From Onthophagus taurus (taxonomy: Eukaryota > Arthropoda > Insecta > Coleoptera > Scarabaeidae): a stretch of DNA of 64,000 nt. Positions 13,201 through 25,800 of the stretch are shown here, one piece after another (position 1 is the first letter of the stretch; the number at the start of each line of letters is the position of its first letter). Location: assembly GCF_036711975.1 (NCBI RefSeq), contig NC_091976.1, positions 24,304,001 through 24,368,000 on the forward strand, in the 5' to 3' direction. The notes beneath the pieces are model-generated. The model made no database searches, had not been told where the DNA came from, and saw only the letters and a program-made list of their open reading frames with translations. A program made the translations under genes and the position numbers.

Positions 13201-13320
13201 AGGAAATGCCTACTTCATATTCGCGATCGTCGCATTTATAACGGATTAAATTTTTCTGCCATTTACTTTATATTATTTACTTTGCTGAAGTAAGCTGAAA
13301 TTGATACTTGCTATGATATA
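10270..13320. other. CpG-rich non-coding block
   Basis: No protein-coding gene recognised. Much of 10.56-13.2 kb has high CpG content with interspersed TTAATTA-type words and short unsupported open frames (for example 11369-11614 and 11990-12241). This looks like conserved or regulatory non-coding DNA rather than exons, but nothing here is decisive. Confidence 0.4.
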
Positions 13321-13328
13321 GTTGTTAA

Positions 13329-15443
13329 TAGGGATGTTACGGAGGTGAGTTTGCCGGAACCGGAGTTTTTAGATTTGATTTATCGGAGTCGGAATCGGAG
13401 CCGGATTCAGAGCCGGAGTCGGAGCAGGAGTCGGAAGCGGAGTAAAAGAGAGATGATCATCGCTACTCATCAATATAGTTGCTGGACATTATTGTTAGGT
13501 ACATCCGCTGATGGCGATTGGAACCTTACTCGTTTTTTGCAGGAGCATCAGCACTATTGTCTCCCGCTTAATTTGCTGCAGAGTTATCCATGTTGTCTAA
13601 CAAACTCATTAATTCAGACTCCAAATTTTCTTTAGTCACTTCATTAAAAAAATTTCATTGGTAACGAGGATCTAAGTATGTTGCTATTGCAAAGAAGTTA
13701 TTAAAGGGAAGGTCATCAAATCTTGAATTCAATAGTTGTAGAGGTATCTGGTTTACACTCTTCCAGTTTTAATGTATGTTTTAGAATGTGTATAAGTGGA
13801 AATACCGATGAAATGCTAGTATTATTATCACTCATGTTTCTGGTAACTTCTTCAAATGGTTGAAGAATAGACACTAATTTGTTGAGATACAGCCATTCTG
13901 CAGGAGATATTTGTGGGATATCCCTGCATAGTTATTTGACTATGTTTACCAGCATAAAGGCACAACGAATCCTTTATTTTAATCATTCGTTCCAGCATTT
14001 AGAAAGTGCTATTCCACCTGTAAATAAAAGTAAAAGAATATGGAATTTAATTCTCAATTAAATTAAATTATGTAAGCTTTTTACCGCGTGCTACACTCTT
14101 GTACAATGCCTAAAGCCGTTTGGTTGAGTTGTTCCGTATTTTGTTTAGTTCCGTTTGAGCAATTAGAGAATGATTAAAATGCGTACAAATTCGTTATAAA
14201 ATTTTTGATTTCTTCATCAGAATCTAACATAGTTTTCACACAAAGTTGTAATTGATGTACGGTACAACTGACATCAGGGGTATCAGCTAGATTCATTGCA
14301 CGTATCATATTTGACTCACAATCACGAATGAAATTATGGGAACAGTGGATTTTGTCAGACGTTAATTGCCATTCTTAAAGCATCTCATTAAATTTTTCCT
14401 GAATTACATCTCCTGTATGTCGGCCATCAAAAGGGTGACATTTCAAAACAAGTTTTATTCTCTTAAAATCTTCAGTTATGCGCTATCAAACTCAATAAGG
14501 AAACATTGGAACTGGGTTCAGTCCAAACATCGGTGGTAAATGAATCGGTTAAATGAAAGCTTAGGATACAACTCATCACAAATAAATGACGTAAAAAACT
14601 GTCTTCCCATTAACTGATAATTCGGCACGATGAATTGCACCAGTTGTCGAAATCCGACACCTTCCACAAAATTGTATTCCTGTAATTGTAGAGCAATCAT
14701 CTAAGAGATCAAATTATCAATTTCCACTGATTTAGGATTTGAAGAAACTCATTTTTGATTTTTCATCAAAGCGTCTTTGAGACTCATTTGTTTTTTGTCT
14801 TCTTGAAGTGGGGATGCAGTCGAGGGCTGCTTTTTTCAGTTTCGAGCACTGAAGAATGCATTAAATTCTTCGTATTCATTAATATGCAACGAATAACCTT
14901 TTAACGAAGTAGTTGTACCTCCTTTTCTTAAATAGGTTTTTTCACAAATCTTACACGTTGCTGAATTTGCGTCTACTTCATTGAAGTAGTTCCATATAAC
15001 ACTCGTTTTAGGCTTCATTATTAAGTCTATAAAAAACTATTACTTCAATAATACTTAACTCAAAAGTTATTATTTAGAATACTTAAAGGCTCGATGCGCG
15101 ACGAGCTTAGACTAATACACAAATGAAAAAACAAAATACAACTGCACAATACACGCAGATTCCCCGAAATCGATCGAAAAAGAAAACGAAATAACAAGCC
15201 AACGTTAACGTAGACGCACAATGCTGCCAAAGAGTTTATAACGTAATAAAAATTACTTTACGTTAAAGCATTTTTTTAGTAAAAAAAACGTGCGAGATAC
15301 GTCGAATCTTATACACTGCTACATTTCGATCTTCGTTATAACTCCGATTCAAAATTATCGGAGCCGAAGTCGCAGTCGGATTTGTAAAATCAATCGGAAA
15401 TTCCGACCTTTCGGAGTCGAAGCGAAGATCCGTAACATCCCTA
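13329..15443 (-). mobile_element. hAT transposon, decayed transposase, intact ends
   Basis: The terminal inverted repeat TAGGGATGTTACGGA starts at 13329 and its complement ends at 15443. Both flanks carry the 8-bp word GTTGTTAA (13321-13328 and 15444-15451), the target-site duplication length of hAT elements. Internally, the minus strand encodes a BED-type zinc finger (15018 down to ~14850: VIWNYFNEVDANSATCKIC, then CEKTYLRKGG), the usual hAT N-terminus. A hAT-like fragment FVEGVGFRQLVQFIVPNYQL follows at 14700-14518. Stops and shifts elsewhere make the transposase non-functional. Both subterminal regions are rich in GGAGTCGG/CCGA repeats (13345-13440, 15340-15425), likely old transposase-binding clusters. 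Confidence 0.93.
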
Positions 15444-15451
15444 GTTGTTAA

Positions 15452-17995
15452 TAAGTCATCATATAACTAGGTAACACAATCCAAAGCACGTGTTTCCCTA
15501 ACGTCACAATTTGTTAACACATTCAACTAGATGGCTCGGTAGAGATGCTAGGTCGGTCGTAATCTGATCCTGTCGCGAGTTCACGTGGCTCGGGGCGTAG
15601 AAAAGCAAGAAGAGATCTGACCGACGACGTCGTCGCTTCGAAGGTGCCGTTGAAATAAAGACCGCACATTAAGACGGGGGTTAGAACAGGTCGCGATCCG
15701 CAAGACCACCTACGATAAACCCGTAACGTCGATGGTAATAACGGGTCAAAGAGAGGCCGCGGACACGTATTTTGTTATCGTTTGCATTATTTAAGAGGCG
15801 CCATCGTTCCCACAGGAGAAGTTCGCCGAGAGCGGTAGGCGTGCGCCAAACTCGGGTAACGGGAGAAGAACCAGAAGACGTAGAAGATGAAGAGGAAGAA
15901 AGGAGAAGAAGAAGAAGAAACGTGGTGTCTTCATAAGGCTCATTAAGGCGGGGAGCGCGTGAAATACGGGTGGTCCGTCTACGGCGCTGTCGCCCGGCGG
16001 CGTGAATTATGGGGTTCCTTGTTACGATGAATTGTTGCACTGCATGCCGTGGAATTGAATAAAATAGCGCGCAAATTGAAACCACAATCGCGGGGTCCCC
16101 GCTTTTTCGACGCTTTTTGCACGTCCGACGCTATCCATTTCGGCGACATTTTTCATCTCCTCGCCACAGAAACATTCATATTTCTCGCGTTGACAACCGG
16201 CGAACGGTGTTTTATTACCACGCCGAAAATTTCGATACTTTTTATTTCTTTGTAAGGGTTAATGACATCGTCTTGGTCCGAATAAATATTTTACCTCTAA
16301 AGGTAATAGAAAATAAATTTATGTATGTAACGGGAAGGCTTTTACACTTGAGCAGATTCATCGACGTGATATGATTTCGATAACTTATTAGCGATATTTT
16401 TAATTGATTATTGCACACCGGATGCGATGATTAACGGTTTCTTTCGGTGAAAACCCCATCGTATCGTCGTTCCGACGTGTTGGTTAACCTATTTAATTAA
16501 TTTTCGAACCAACTTTTCCGTCAGCGATTCTTATCACCGCTTATTTATGCATCGGGTGTCGCTATTAATTTTCCTTTTCTGCAGATAACTAATTTTGACG
16601 TTCAGCCGATGGTGGTAATTGGTGGCCGAGAAACGCACAATGAGTTCGTAATAAGTTCTCGCGTCGTCGCCTCGTTACCCTGCGGAATCCCAAAGAGGCT
16701 CATTAGGTTCAATTACTTCAAAGTGTGCGGCTGGCGTAAGTCTTCGTGTGGTAAAGGGGACGTCGGGCGCAGTAGAGCGTACTACAAGAACAGCTCAATC
16801 GGCCGACACAAGCTAGCTCTTAGTATTAGTTGTGATTTAACGATTGAATAATCGCCTGTAACGAAAACACACTGATTAAGAGCGAATTTATAGGTGCAAT
16901 TAACGCAAACGCGGTTTTATACTACAACACGGTAGCATGATGGTCAAATTGGACGCTATAAATTACAAACTGGATTGCGACGAGCAATAACAAGTCGGCA
17001 CTATCTTAAAATAGGTAACTCAACAGTTTAATTTAGTTAAAGATTAACTCGAAATTCGTAATTTTTAAGCATACACCGAAATACCTAAGATGCTCATTAC
17101 TTTAATTATGGAACTGCAAACACGCGAGCTTGTAAAAGCGCGTGTTACAAAGACATAAATAAACCCTTGGCAAGCTTTTTTCTCGTTCCGGGAAGCACAA
17201 CCGGCTCTTCTTTAGCCGTTTTCCAATGTTCCTTTTTTAATTAGCCCGAAATGCACGTAAATACCTGTCGAAACTATCGTATAACTCACGCTTACGTACG
17301 CAAACTACAGCATTAATTACGATCTATAATAATTTATAACCAGAACACTGCTCTGGCAAACGGTAGCGATTTAATAATTTACAGCTTCCGATCGTAATTG
17401 CCCATCTCTCGGCGTAACTTCTACTCTTGGAATATCGACGAAATCTTTGCTTCAATTAAAAGCCAATTTATTTTATTAACATGATTATTCTTTTATAACA
17501 GTTCGTTAAAATAACTTTAACATTAACGAAAAAACAGGACGAGATTTACGTAATGAAATAATTAAAATTCAACAGTATGCAAAAAAGAAATACGCTGGTG
17601 AAGAAAAAGCTCGAAATTCCCTAGAGGAATTTTACGCTAATCAGCTTCGTCAGAGACTGCAGGGTCCCACGCTACGTCTCCATCTGCGATCGGCGACCAC
17701 AAGAAAAATTGGTCTCCGAATCAACGATTTTCCCCCGAGTATTATGAGCATGTTAATTACGTGATATGAAAAGAATTCGAAACGACCACAGAGCCTCATT
17801 ATCTTCGTCAGTTAAAGAGTTAAGCAGAATATCAATTTAACAGTCTTTAATTACTACTATTTATCAGTGTGGAACAAACAAAGCTTTGATTTTCACTTTT
17901 ATTACTAATTATCATCACCAAGGAAATTTTAAATAACTTTATTATCTTAATTACTTGAAATATGCATAATAATGATTAGTGATGATTATCAATGA
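15452..17995. other. non-coding block, partly CpG-rich
   Basis: No gene supported. The 134-codon minus-strand frame at 15681-16085 contains low-complexity Ser/Leu and Arg runs from a GAAGAA-type microsatellite and resembles no family. The rest alternates CpG-rich and AT-rich sequence. Confidence 0.45.
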
Positions 17996-18004
17996 TGATC
18001 CAAT

Positions 18005-18290
18005 CACATTTGGTGTACAATTTCCGTTGCTTTAGGCGATGATATTTAATATTCTTTAAACTTGGCCATTATTTTTTATGGGGTCGATGATAGATAACGA
18101 TCTAAGATTTATAAATTAAGATTTCTTGGAAAGAGTAAAAACATGTGACTTAAAATGTTTCATAATTATCTTGAAATTTCTGGACGTGTTGGAATTTGAT
18201 TGAGTTTGGTGTAGAATTTCAGAATGCCTTCGGGCGATGATGTTTAATATTCTTAAAGCTCAGCCATTACATTATATGGGGTCGTTTCAG
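18005..18290. repeat. diverged tandem duplication, ~198-bp spacing
   Basis: About 80 bp at 18009-18087 (TTTGGTGTACAATTTC ... GGCGATGATATTTAATATTC ... ATGGGGTCG) recurs at 18207-18286 with substitutions and small indels. The distance between copies is about 198 bp. No transposon ends are evident. Confidence 0.65.
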
Positions 18291-19655
18291 CAGCGGGTAG
18301 TTTTTCATGTGAAACGGGCGGGGATAATGAACGGGAGTGTTATCTGTGAGGGGTTATAAATTAAAAGTTTTTAATTCATAAATTTCACGTTATATGGTCG
18401 CCGCCTTTTTATCTTTTCCACGCCGTTCGGAATCCGCTCTTTTTTGTAGGGTTGCCGCCGACCAATTTCAGATAAAAGCCCGTGAAGAACGGCCGCCCGT
18501 GCGCGCGAGTCAACGGAATATAGAAAGGCCGATATATAAATACATAAGCTATGTGTGTGTCGGCAATTCCATCGGGAGCTAATATTTCCTTCACGCCGAC
18601 ACCGTCACGTATAATAAAGCGGGTCGAATAGAGGAGTGAGTGCAATTTAACGGGATGCGAGTCGAAGATATTGTTGGCCGATTGGATTTTATGTAAGATT
18701 TCTTTCGACTGTGTAATATTGTGACAGCGCCGGCGATAAAGCATAATCAAGTAGCCGATACAAAAAGATTTTTAATGTTCGGTCCTCTTAGACGCATAAA
18801 TTTCGATAAAAAGGTGGTACGCGCAAGTATAATTTTATGGACGGCTCTTCACCCGGCCCGGCGAAGAAATATGCCCGTTCCGACTTATTTATGGTTACTG
18901 CCGCGGGGCGAATTCTTATTAACCTTATTACCAACGGTTATTCTTCGTCGGCCGCGATTCTTTTAACCCTGTTTTTTGCCACTCCCTAACTTTACAATCC
19001 GAAATACAAGAAAAACACCAAATATTGAAATATTACCGCAGTCTTACCCGTACCTCCGACTTGTTTCTCTCGACATTCCAGATTGTATCGACGGCTGAGG
19101 TAAACCCAACCTGCCGACCATTCATTCAATTCGATAAAATCCCTCTTTTTTACAACAGAGATAGAATAATGCCATTAAGTCGAAATGGGAAATTGTCGCC
19201 TCTTCTCGACGGCCAACGAAACGCAGGCATTCGGTAGGACCGCATAGGTCAGATAAGCGGGTGTACAAGCCGTAAGGCCTCGTGTAAGATAGCGTGAGTT
19301 ATAAACACTCCCAACAGTAGCGCGTTTCAAATTCTCCGATTTTGTCATTCCACGTTGGCTGTTTTTTACGCGACGAGGACAGCCGACGGACGCCAAGCTT
19401 TCGACCGGAGACGAGATAAGAAGGGCCTTTTAATTATGCGCTCGGACCTTTGTCGGCGATCGTTACTTATAAATGCTAATGACGCCCTGATCATAAGATA
19501 AAGACGCGCAAGAATTTCATTTTTAAAAAACAACATACTCATTTTATAAATTACCTACAAATTATTCCACAAATAAGTCATGAAAACATCAATAAATTTC
19601 AATGATTCATTGTTGTTCATCATGTCTTCTGCACAACACCATAACAAACGGCGTA
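18290..19655. other. non-coding stretch
   Basis: CpG-rich sequence with short open frames on both strands and no recognisable protein. Nothing else found. Confidence 0.4.
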
Positions 19656-19660
19656 TTACA

Positions 19661-20394
19661 TCCAGAGTTGAGCTACTTGCAGTAAAAATGTACTGCAAGT
19701 AAAGTATTCAGTACTTTTTTACTTTAAGTAGTTTACTGCCAGTACTTTCAAATTGTAGGTACTTGTACTTTCAGTATTTAGATTAAAATGTACTGGATAT
19801 TTGTTAGTTGTTTGACATAAGAAGTACTTGAAGAACTGTTTGTTTACTCCAAGTAGTTTATCTACTTCCAGTACTTTCAATAGTAAGTAAAATAACAATT
19901 TTTTAGTTTTCTTATACCTAACATTTATCATCATACGTGTATTAGTTATATACTTAACATAAGATTAACAAAGTTCGATTGATTCTTATTTCCCATCCCA
20001 TCGCTTTACTATTTCAAAATTTAAACTATGCAAAATAATTCGTAGTTTGTATTTTTGATGTTTCAATAAGTTTTGACAGTTCCGGTCAGATGATCACAGA
20101 TATTAAACTTGTTTTGTCAAAATGCGCTTTTGTCTGTACAATAGCAGATATATGGTCTTGTACTCTCTTCAGTACATTTATGCAATTTTGTCGTCATTGT
20201 AGCATTCTTGTACATGTTATAAACAAGTTTGGTTAATCAACTTTGCATTCTTGAAGTGCTTGCAAAACTGCCAACAATTCAATTTAAATTAAATTTTATA
20301 AATATCTCTAAATACTCATCTTGGGTAAATACCCCCGGGTATATATCCAGGAAATTTACCCTTGAAAATAAATACCCGGGTATTTAACAACACT
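19661..20394. mobile_element. hAT-like terminal relics (two ends, possibly from different elements)
   Basis: At 19661 a CAGAGTTGAGC... sequence leads into a tract dense in AGTACTT/AAGTACT words (19690-19870), a pattern common just inside hAT ends. At about 20320-20394 there is an AAATACCCGGGTATTTA palindromic tract ending in CAACACTG, the complement of a hAT-type CAGTGTTG end. The flanks show no matching 8-bp duplication and no transposase is visible, so whether this is one element or two fused relics is unresolved. Confidence 0.4.
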
Positions 20395-20399
20395 GGTTA

Positions 20400-20475
20400 G
20401 AACTAAGTGCTGGTGTTAGTCTAGTTTTATTTGTTATTCAGCGCTAGATTGTTGTCAAATTATATTGACATGTTA
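20400..20475. repeat. fragment of the fold-back repeat family
   Basis: It contains AGAACTAAGTGCTGGTGTTAG followed by TTGTTATTCAGCGCTAGATTG. The latter word also borders the hairpin copies at 32.3-32.7 kb, and its complement borders the copy near 4.96 kb. The hairpin itself is missing. Confidence 0.6.
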
Positions 20476-20479
20476 TATT

Positions 20480-22430
20480 TGATGTGGGACAAAGTAAGTA
20501 GGTAAGAACTGGTTCCTATGGAAATATATTTTTGTATATTGCATCTTAAGTTAAATTTACATTTGGTTATTTTTTACATAAAAAAGTGGTTACCATACCA
20601 TATTGGGGAAGAGAATGGTTAAAGTAAGAATACCAGCAGAAGACGTGTGAAAAGATAGGAGTGGTACTAAAACTATTAGTTACTTAACATTTATATAGTT
20701 GTTGTCAGGTGGATTTGATTAATTGCCAGTGTGACCAAAATGGAACTTATAAATTTATTTATAATTAATTTATCTATCCATTTTTGGAATATCTAGGTAA
20801 GATACAAGTTAAAATATCAAATATATAGCACAATTAAAAAAAAAGAATATTGTAAGTATAAGAAATTATACACTTGAACGCTAACAGATATTTTTAGAAA
20901 GTCTATTGTATAGGTTATAGACAACTCAACCCAATCAGCCAATCAGCCAACCATATAACGCAGAAAATCAACCTATTACAATGCTAGTTCTTCCAAAAGA
21001 GGTATTTTATTACTTTAAGTCCCACCATTTTTGTTCAATACGGTGCAATCGGTAAAGTTAATTTCTTTTTGCTGTACATAACTATGGATGTGTAGATGTT
21101 GGTTTATAGGAAAAGATGTGTAAAGGAGTAAACTTCGCAATACCGTTTGAGTTTACGTTCGGTTGATCACGTTGGCATTTCTCGATTAGGACGCGGATAT
21201 ATGCGTTCCCATCGGGCTACAAACGGACTTAATTAACGAAATAAATCGGTACGGCGATATCGCGCGGATTCGTGACGTTTCCCATAGGCAAAGCTACCGA
21301 TTTCGCCGCGGCTTCGTTAGGTAAGGTTAGGCACGAGCACGTTATTAAAGCCCGGCCTCTTCGGGTGGTATGTGCGTAATCAGCTACACATTAAAAAGAA
21401 TCGCGTATACATACGCCGGTAGGGAACCTAAACAAACTGCCGAAGATGGCAGATAGGGTACAAAGAGCCGTTCCGGGACCGACCTGAACTTTGGACGAAC
21501 GCCAGCACGTGTTCGCACACGTATATCCGTCCTTTCGTTCATTAAATTTGTAATTTGTAATGCCGTTGCGATCGGGAGAGTTGCACGGTACTATCGCGAT
21601 CAACTTAACTGTTTGCCGCGTTCTTTGCAAAATGAATGATTAAGCGGGGTCAAACGGTCCCGGCTTTTCGACAGTTTTACGCAGTTTGCTCGTTACGAAC
21701 GCGACGCGCCCGCCGCACGACCAGCACGACGCCTATTGGACGGGAAAATTGATAAATCGAGGTGTGCAGGGCCCGGCTAATGTCGGGTCATGGCTTAAAT
21801 TAATAAAAACTACCATACTCAACTTACTACGGTAGACGAGAAACTCGATAACGGCGTAAGTAACACGACTAAATCGTTAAGTAACATCATTATTAATACT
21901 AACTAGATAGAAATTTTCCGTTTCAATAGTTAATCAATAAGATAATAAATAACGCATTATTTACAATTTTTAATTCTCGAAGAAGAAAACAATAAGAAAA
22001 CGTGGACAATCGCGAATGAATCGAAAACGGCGAATATCATTACCATATAATCCCAACAGAGAGTCCGCCCGACGATAAATACCTGGTTCACATTGTATTC
22101 ATAATCATTAACTAACATAAAGCGGAGAGTATTAAACTAAATCGGGGCGTAAATGTGAGGTGAATAGGGTCGGTTGGGGATTGCGGGTGGGCAAAGTTGA
22201 GTTCGGTCTTTGAGCGAGCGTAAATAAAACCACAATACCACATTTATGTCCGCACTTTATTGTCTATTTTCTATAATTTAGTTCTCTAAACACAAAGAGA
22301 GGGCGCCTCGCGCGCGCCCACGCGCCGCATGGCATTAAACACCTACGGGACGAGGGGAACAGAGACGGAATTTATCCATAAATCACAATATAAAACTAGG
22401 CACCGTATAACGTTTAATAATACTATATAA
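20480..22430. other. non-coding stretch downstream of the sushi gene
   Basis: No gene recognised. 21.1-22.3 kb is CpG-rich. This is the region beyond the predicted 3' end of the large minus-strand sushi gene. Confidence 0.4.
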
Positions 22431-22434
22431 TGTA

Positions 22435-22440
22435 TTTATT
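22435..22440 (-). terminator. polyadenylation signal of the sushi gene
   Basis: AATAAA on the minus strand, about 370 nt downstream of the stop codon at 22811-22813. It is the first canonical signal in an AT-rich tract and is the likely 3' end of the long isoform. Confidence 0.5.
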
Positions 22441-22810
22441 TATAATATGTACAGAATGGAAAATAATGTCGATAATATTCGTAGGGTTATTGTGGGGTGA
22501 ATAAACAGGTGAATTCATAACGATGAAATATTATATTCAAACTTAACTGGGTTAAAGGGGATAAGGAGAGAACAGCTTAGAGAAGAGAAGAAAGTTTTTG
22601 TATAGTCAACGTTATTACAAAATATCGACTAGACTACAATATATTATTATTTTCTTTTAAACGTTTCGAAAGCTTTGGTCGAACACTGACTAACAATTCA
22701 TTTAAACTTTTTACAAATGTACACCAGCTATGAAGCATATATTCTTTATCCTTTAAACTATTAGAAAAGCTGAGATATGCTATTATTTTGTAACGTTTGT
22801 AAAATCTTTA

Positions 22811-25800
22811 CTAGTGAATATCAGATCCGGTGGAGAGCTTAAAAGAGCTATTATCGGTCATGGACCTATTCTCCATCGCCAAAGAGATAGAATCGCCTTG
22901 GACTTCCTCCAATTCATTTTCCTCCAAAAGGGGGACTCCTACATAACATACCAAAACACCATCTAAAGAAAAAAATTAAAATCAAAACTTACCCTCATTG
23001 TTAAGTACGGAGCTGGTATCGAAGGACGCCAAACTACCGCAATGGGCTCTACAGGAAGCTGGTTGAGATCCACTATGCGAGGAAACCGTCTCTAACGTAA
23101 CCGTAGTGGAATTTTCTGAAACCGCCATAGTATCCGTGGATCCCATGGGATCTGATCTTAAACTGGCCGAATGAGATGCACTGAAACATACAAAAAAGGA
23201 CCATCAAAACGATCGATATATCTTCGCTAAAAATCGCCTCTCAAGCTGTAAACCGTGAACTTTACTGTCGAATTGCTCATGCAGGTGCAAAAATTTTACA
23301 GTTAACATCTGCGTATTAAAACGGTTAGGGATTTGGTGTAATTGGCGCTAAATACCCATATTACTGCCTTTTCCCAACCGCGTATAAATCACCTTCATTA
23401 ACCCACATATAAATAGCGCGCGCATTAAGATTCAATTACGCGAATTCCGAGAACGCGACGCGATGCCGCGGCCGTTATACAAAAATGCAGAAAGGACAAC
23501 GCCCGACGTTTCCGCGAACGTCGCGTTCAAAAAATCACTTTGCCGTTCGCCACCCGCAGAGGGAGACCCATTTAACTCGGCCTTTGATCCATCCCGATTT
23601 CCCATAAGTAAATGAATCGAGAATGCCCGCCGTTTTCTCCGAATATCGTGTTTCATCACAAAATTTACTTTACTAAAAGAAAAAGACGTTCTACAGTTTA
23701 GGTTACCCCACCGATGAACGTGTCGTTTGAGGTCTCGTGATGAATTACACACGGCATGTGTATGCATAATGCATCGCGATGTCCGCCCGATACCATCTAA
23801 TGGAGCCTACATATTGTAATGTTGTACCGGGAGGTATGGATGAATGGTCTGTCCGCTCAATTTTTGCGTTATTATCATTCCCGGGATGTATATGCTATCT
23901 AATAACACATCTACAACTTACTTGTTATTCAGATGCTTGTATCATAAAAAAAAAATGCTAGTCTTTAAATTTCAATCAATTATAAAAATATCATAAGACT
24001 TTTTTTCTATACGATTTATCATGGGATTACTAGTTGAAAATTCAACAAAATTTGTTTGGGAATGGATTTGTATTAAATTAACTAAAATGCGAAGCAGGTC
24101 TGGGCCGACAGGAACGGATTTTATGACGGACCGTAGCGGTTTTTGAAGCGCGGGAGCCGGTCGGATCGTAAAATTCGCCGGACGGGGCAATCTGACTTAC
24201 GATCGGGCCACTATCTGCGCGGATAACGCCACAATTTTAATTAGTCCCGCCGGGACGCCCCGGGAACGCCGCCGTAATTTTTTTACGGGAGTCGTAAGGC
24301 CGCCCGTTCGGGGGGACCTAATTGAAAACGCCGCGCCGTTCTCGGAACGGACCCGAAGAACGCGGGGAGTTAATGGGCGTCTCCGAAAGGTCTCCAAACT
24401 GATAACGCTGCTCTCCCTCTGGTCGATCGCTTTCCCCTCTTCTCTCAACGACGGGCCACGAAACCGATTCCCACACGGCACTTTCCCGAAGTAAGTGCTC
24501 TCGTTACCACGACAGCTATAAAAATATATAGCCTTTTAATGGTATTACATCGACAATAAACTGCCAGTGATGTAATGTAAATCAACTACGAAATCACCTA
24601 CTAACGGGTTTAACAATTATTTCCAACAATTTTATGTTCAACCTTATCGAAATCTCTAATCATTAACAAAACTGGCCTTAAGTAATACATACTTTTCGAA
24701 TTTTCAATACAATTCTCATAATAATGTTTATGTTACACTCAAAAACCGAAATTGCTTTGTGAGCAAATGCACAACGCGTTATGGACAACGTTCAATATCC
24801 ATAAACTGAAATCAAGACATAATTTTCACATATCTCACATGGAATTACATCAATGCTACTCTCTTTTTCTTTATCAAGTTCTGGAACCATTCCAACCAAA
24901 ACTTTTTCTAAATCCTCTTTTGTATTTAAAGATTCATATACATCCTTTTCAAGTGACGAATCTGCCAGTCCAATACGTTGTAAGCTACCAAACATGGCTT
25001 CGTTAATCGTGGCTTTTTTTAATTCCTTCATGAAAGGAACGATTTTTTTTGCTTTGAACAATCCTTAACCCTTCCGCCCATTTTTTTGTATTATTATCTA
25101 GCAACCAGGATGCTAACATATCTCTCACATCTTGATTGGATCGTTCAACAGAAGCTTGGGGGAATGACTCGGTCTCCCATGTGCTAATTTTAGGCCTTTA
25201 AATTTTGGAGTATTTGGTTACAAAATTCTTCCCCATTATCGCTTTGGAGAATAAATGGAGCTCCAAACATACAAAATATATCAATTAAGGCATAACCGAC
25301 TTCTTCAGCAGTTTCAGTTTTAAGTAGTTTCAGAATTGTAAACTTGGTCAGGTGATCTTGATAATTAAATATAAATCGAATTCATTCTTTTTGTATAATT
25401 TTTTCTTTCCTTGGCATTGTTGACAACGCGATAATTAAATCTGAATTGCAACTCTAGTGACATTGCAGTATTTTTTTTTATTAATTTCGGCCTCCATAAC
25501 TGAAAAAAAAATTGTTTACCACACATTTGTAGTTTAAGTAGTTTGAAAAGGTAAGAGAGTAAAGCAATAAGACTAGTTATAACGTATTAGTTCGCGAATG
25601 TACACGCTTAAAGTTTCAGAAGAAATGTTAAAATAAAGATTGACTGTAGGCATCCAAATAGAGGTACAGTTTAGAATCCAGTGAATATAGTAATACAGAT
25701 AGAACCCCGATTATCCGTGCGCGGATTACCTAGGCTGCGGATTATCCGTGCCATAAAATGTTCATTAATTTTTTTTTTAATTTCTCATCGATCGCCGGAA

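Noticed and set aside
15681..16085. 134-codon minus-strand frame
   Set aside because: Low-complexity Ser/Leu and Arg runs produced by a GAAGAA-type microsatellite; no start context or homology.
24197..24481. 94-codon minus-strand frame tested as a missing tail exon of the sushi gene
   Set aside because: The phase and splice sites did not fit, and the exon at 33969-33818 satisfies the requirement exactly.
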